This document shows, one piece after another, positions 59,960 through 64,000 of a stretch of DNA of 64,000 nt. The DNA comes from Hasllibacter sp963833115 (GTDB taxonomy: Bacteria; Pseudomonadota; Alphaproteobacteria; Rhodobacterales; Rhodobacteraceae): the NCBI GenBank assembly GCA_963833115.1, contig CAWHWS010000001.1:189968-253967 (forward strand). The letters run 5' to 3'. Under the pieces are notes generated by a model. It made no database searches, was not told the DNA's origin, and saw only the letters and a list, made by a program, of their open reading frames with translations. The position numbers were made by a program, and so were the translations under genes. Each line of letters begins with the position of its first letter. Positions within the stretch are counted from its first letter, which is position 1.

Positions 59960-60337
59960 ATGGCTGATCTGAAGAAGCTGGCCGAGGAGATCGTGGGCCT
60001 CACGCTCCTCGAGGCGCAGGAACTCAAGACGATCCTCAAGGACGAGTACGGCATCGAGCCCGCCGCCGGCGGCGCGGTGATGATGGCCGGCCCGGCGGAC
60101 GGCGCCGCCGCCGCCGCCGAGGAGCAGACCGAGTTCGACGTGATCCTCAAGTCGCCCGGGGCCTCCAAGATCAACGTGATCAAGGAAGTCCGCGCGATCA
60201 CGGGCCTGGGCCTCAAGGAGGCCAAGGAGCTCGTCGAGGCCGGCGGCAAGGCCGTCAAGGAGCAGGTCTCCAAGGACGAGGCCGAAGAGGTCAAGTCGAA
60301 GCTCGAGGCCGCCGGCGCCGAGGTCGAGCTCAAGTGA
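59960..60337 (+). CDS. rplL: Ribosomal protein L7/L12
   Basis: 125 residues: LKKLAEEIVGLTLLEAQELK N-terminal dimerisation domain, Ala-rich hinge, and FDVILKSPGASKINVIKEVR, GLGLKEAKELVEAGGKAVKE C-domain. Binds elongation factors. A strong hairpin begins near the stop. Confidence 0.97.
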   Translation: MADLKKLAEEIVGLTLLEAQELKTILKDEYGIEPAAGGAVMMAGPADGAAAAAEEQTEFDVILKSPGASKINVIKEVRAITGLGLKEAKELVEAGGKAVKEQVSKDEAEEVKSKLEAAGAEVELK

Positions 60338-60357
60338 TCGGCGCGCGGCGCCGATCA
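60335..60357 (+). terminator. Hairpin overlapping the rplL stop
   Basis: TGATCGGCGC (60335-60344), loop GCG, GCGCCGATCA (60348-60357): 10 bp perfect, including the TGA. It should cut transcription between rplJL and rpoB, giving the known lower expression of rpoB. Confidence 0.65.
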
Positions 60358-60377
60358 TCCCGGACCTGATCCGGGAT
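60357..60377. repeat. Dispersed palindromic repeat copy 4
   Basis: ATCCCGGA, loop CCTGA, TCCGGGAT. Directly abuts the rplL hairpin; a further stem GATCTCC/GGAGATC (60375-60381/60394-60400) follows. Confidence 0.75.
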
Positions 60378-60663
60378 CTCCGCCCGCCAGGCGGGAGATC
60401 GGCCTCGCGCCTCTTGAACAGCGCCGGCCCCGGGACCATCTCCCGTGGCCGGCTTCATCATTCGTCAATGCTTCGGCCCATGGCCGCATCGCCCCGCCCC
60501 TCGACGAATGCCCGGCATCCCGGGCCTTCCTCCAGGCGCGGTGCGCGGGATCGGGAAGCTCCCTTGGGGAAGGGGGCCTGTATTGATCCCGCGCGCCGCG
60601 CGTCCTCGAACGGCGCGCCGTCGGCCCCCGACGCCGGCGCGCCCACGGGAAGGACCCCGCCGA
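60378..60663. other. rplL-rpoB gap
   Basis: The 326-bp gap from 60338 holds the terminator, repeat copy 4 and a third hairpin, then about 260 bp without a recognisable gene. No convincing promoter was found; TTGGGG at 60564 lacks a properly spaced -10. No ribosome binding site stands out before ATG 60664. Confidence 0.5.

Positions 60664-64000
<3,337 letters not shown>

Overview
The window is one contiguous piece of an alphaproteobacterial chromosome with very high GC (by eye about 70% or more, with GCG/GGC/CGC codons everywhere). Rhodobacterales is the best fit. The evidence is the gene neighbourhoods (tRNA-Trp, secE, nusG, rplK-rplA-rplJ-rplL, rpoB; rpsU next to COQ9; pheS, small membrane gene, pheT; tandem def then fmt), family markers such as DUF1013/TrcR, TIGR02302, CobC/CobD and PCuAC-SCO, and an L11 loop insertion typical of that group. 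I could not identify the species. No prophage, IS element, CRISPR array or plasmid feature is visible; it reads as core genome with a few lineage-specific genes.

Layout. 1-7.7 kb: 3' part of an ammonium transporter, a minus-strand run smpB > sulfurtransferase > aminotransferase, the KtrAB potassium uptake pair, a LysR regulator, a small ORF and dapA. 7.8-18.4 kb: lytic transglycosylase, mnmD with a separate FAD oxidoreductase (a split MnmC), a frameshifted lipoprotein gene, smc (also frameshifted as read), a VOC protein, cobD and cobC, and a degenerate receiver-domain protein. 18.4-24 kb: glutathionyl-hydroquinone-reductase-like GST, a hypothetical, a PatB/MalY-type C-S lyase, a membrane-protein/HTH fusion scar, two tandem peptide deformylases and fmt. 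24-29.2 kb: TIGR02302 envelope protein, zinc-ribbon membrane protein, PlsC, AccA. 29.2-34 kb: a DUF1611/DgcN gene, a DgcA-like epimerase and a D-amino-acid aminotransferase, which together look like a D-glutamate module, then DUF1244 and an N-formylglutamate amidohydrolase. 34-44.6 kb: pyk, rpmI-rplT, an AI-2E/PerM permease, pheS/small membrane gene/pheT/ytoQ, GST, mscL, PCuAC-SCO copper genes, rpsU. 44.6-53.4 kb: COQ9, quinone oxidoreductase, RNase T2, TrcR, SDR, two SH3b proteins, parC, a lipoprotein. 53.4-64 kb: tuf, tRNA-Trp, a Tat-type MsrB, secE, nusG, L11, L1, an antisense hypothetical, L10, L7/L12 and the first 1112 codons of rpoB.

How genes work together: most of the window is information processing (translation, transcription, chromosome segregation and decatenation) plus envelope and cofactor metabolism. 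Translational coupling is common, with GTGA, TGATG and similar 4-nt overlaps. Several non-ATG starts are set by clear Shine-Dalgarno sequences or overlaps (ktrB CTG, cobC TTG, cobD TTG, pheT TTG, rplJ GTG). A promoter-like pattern, TTGcNc, 15-17 nt, then gCTAnnn, recurs upstream of several genes.

Points needing most attention: two frameshifts 3.3 kb apart, both repaired by adding one G to a run of six, which looks like homopolymer under-calling rather than gene loss; the dgcN-dgcA-dat cluster; and a conserved-looking receiver protein lacking its phosphoacceptor aspartate. I found no clearly undescribed multi-gene system. The closest candidates are the small uncharacterised proteins and the D-glutamate module.
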